Of a stretch of DNA of 64,000 bases, positions 63,209 to 64,000 are shown one piece after another (positions within the stretch are counted from its first letter, which is position 1; each line of letters starts with the position of its first letter). This stretch comes from Streptomyces atriruber (GTDB lineage Bacteria > Actinomycetota > Actinomycetes > Streptomycetales > Streptomycetaceae). The stretch lies in NCBI RefSeq assembly GCF_001418325.1, contig NZ_LIPN01000028.1, positions 1 to 64,000 of the forward strand, in the 5' to 3' direction. The translations under genes and the position numbers were made by a program. The notes beneath the pieces were generated by a model. It was given only the letters and a program-made list of their open reading frames with translations. It was not told the DNA's origin and searched no databases.

Positions 63209-64000
63209 GACCGACTCTCCTTACTGCTCGCCGCAACAGGTCGTACGGGTCCGCGCCCCAAGAGCGGCAGCATGAGTGCCGTGATGCCGACGAAGGTCAA
63301 CGCCGCCAGGGTCAGCCAGTAGGTGCGACCGTCTCCTCGCTGATGGAGCAGGAGATAAAGACTTCCGCCGCACAGCATTCCCAGGGCCTCTCCGACCGAC
63401 CAACAGATCTGTCGGAGATTAAAGGCCTCAAGTCGGGAATCCACAGGCAGCGCCGCAAATGCAGTGTTTATCATCGGGTGGAACACCATCTCGGCGAAAG
63501 AGTAAAAGACCACGGCGAGTACGGCGCCGGCCAGGAGCGGGAGATTCACGCCGAGCAGCAGGAATCCCGCTCCGAAGACGAGAGCCGACACCGCGAGCAA
63601 GGAGACGGGGCGGACCCCGCGCTTCATGGCCGCCGTGACGGCGACGGTGACCAGGCCCTGGAACACCACGATCCCGACCGCGGGTGCTGCCATCAACGCC
63701 GCGCGCAATCCAGCGGCCGAGTCCTCGAACTCGAAGGCGACGAACAGAGCGAAGGCTGACGGAAACTGGGCGAAGAGGAAGGTCGCTGTGGCACTCACGA
63801 CCACCAGGCGAGACATCGCCCGATCACGGAGCACCTGCCTCAGCATGGCGAGACTCACCGGCCACGCGGTCGGCGTCGGTGTCGGAGCCGGCAGTCGGGG
63901 AGCCCCGACCGCCAGCGCCGCTGCTGCGCACACGTAACAGAGGGAGACCGTGGCCAACAACCACCGGGCGTCCGTGCCCAGGTAGAGCAGACCCGCCAGA
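63196..64000 (-). CDS. MFS transporter, N-terminus beyond the window
   Basis: At least 268 residues of a major facilitator, open to the end of the window. Visible are about seven hydrophobic segments, including ATATFLFAQFPSAFALFVAF, AVSALVFGAGFLLLGV and WLTLAALTFVGITALM, consistent with the second half of a 12-helix carrier. The frame continues upstream without a stop at 64000, so the start and promoter of the operon are not seen. It would supply a second export route beside LysE and the ABC pair. Confidence 0.85.
   Translation of the reverse strand, partial: LAGLLYLGTDARWLLATVSLCYVCAAAALAVGAPRLPAPTPTPTAWPVSLAMLRQVLRDRAMSRLVVVSATATFLFAQFPSAFALFVAFEFEDSAAGLRAALMAAPAVGIVVFQGLVTVAVTAAMKRGVRPVSLLAVSALVFGAGFLLLGVNLPLLAGAVLAVVFYSFAEMVFHPMINTAFAALPVDSRLEAFNLRQICWSVGEALGMLCGGSLYLLLHQRGDGRTYWLTLAALTFVGITALMLPLLGRGPVRPVAASSKESRSCAE

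Overview
The window is high-GC actinobacterial DNA and almost certainly Streptomyces. It has GTG and TTG starts, a TipA-like MerR regulator, a DUF397/XRE pair, SigB-type sigma and RsbW-type ATPase genes, and the bioB-A-D/bioF and ureA-B-C-F-G-D arrangements usual in that genus. From memory, purB, bio and ure lie in the same neighbourhood in S. coelicolor. The accessory loci described here sit inside or beside that conserved backbone.

Layout. 1-3.9 kb: the 3' part of a diaminopimelate decarboxylase-like gene, a SigB/F-type sigma factor and purB. 4.0-18.3 kb (minus strand): a compact biosynthetic operon of a C-A-T-TE NRPS, an A-T-C-A-T-KS-KR-T-TE NRPS/PKS hybrid and a TauD-like dioxygenase. One adenylation domain carries a readable proline code and the PKS module has no acyltransferase. 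Gene content and logic match the detoxin/rimosamide family, in which a hydroxylated proline is extended by one acetate unit. Divergent from it is a MerR-methyltransferase fusion with a textbook 19-bp-spacer MerR promoter. 19.9-32.4 kb: an HxlR regulator, a secreted I36-like protein, an ArsR-like regulator, glutaminase, an SGNH hydrolase, a small holin-like protein, two CNNM/CBS membrane proteins, a GNAT, an LLM oxidoreductase, an FtsX/MacB-type ABC exporter and a leaderless toxin-antitoxin pair. 32.5-42.5 kb: a methyltransferase, biotin synthesis (bioD, bioA, bioB and divergent bioF), regulators, a C40 peptidase under a ydaO-type c-di-AMP riboswitch, a ClpP paralogue and a GNAT pseudogene. 42.7-48.0 kb: an orphan Phd antitoxin and the urease cluster behind a GlnR-like box.

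At about 48.3 kb a histidine-kinase remnant marks a junction. Beyond it are a MAB_1171c-type membrane protein with an ImmA/IrrE-type metalloprotease, a heterodimeric ABC exporter on the plus strand and, converging on it, a tightly overlapping minus-strand operon running off the window at 64 kb. In transcription order that operon encodes an MFS transporter, class-II glutamine amidotransferase, 2OG-Fe(II) oxygenase, glutamine synthetase-like ligase, ATP-grasp ligase, HAD phosphatase, Rossmann oxidoreductase, Rieske oxygenase, methyltransferase and LysE exporter.

This last operon is the best candidate for an undescribed system. The pairing of a GS-like ligase with an EgtC-like amidotransferase suggests that the intermediate is masked as a gamma-glutamyl amide, oxidised by Rieske and 2OG enzymes, ligated by the ATP-grasp enzyme, unmasked and exported. 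I do not recognise it as a known pathway. All coordinates and motifs were read by eye; no database search was run.
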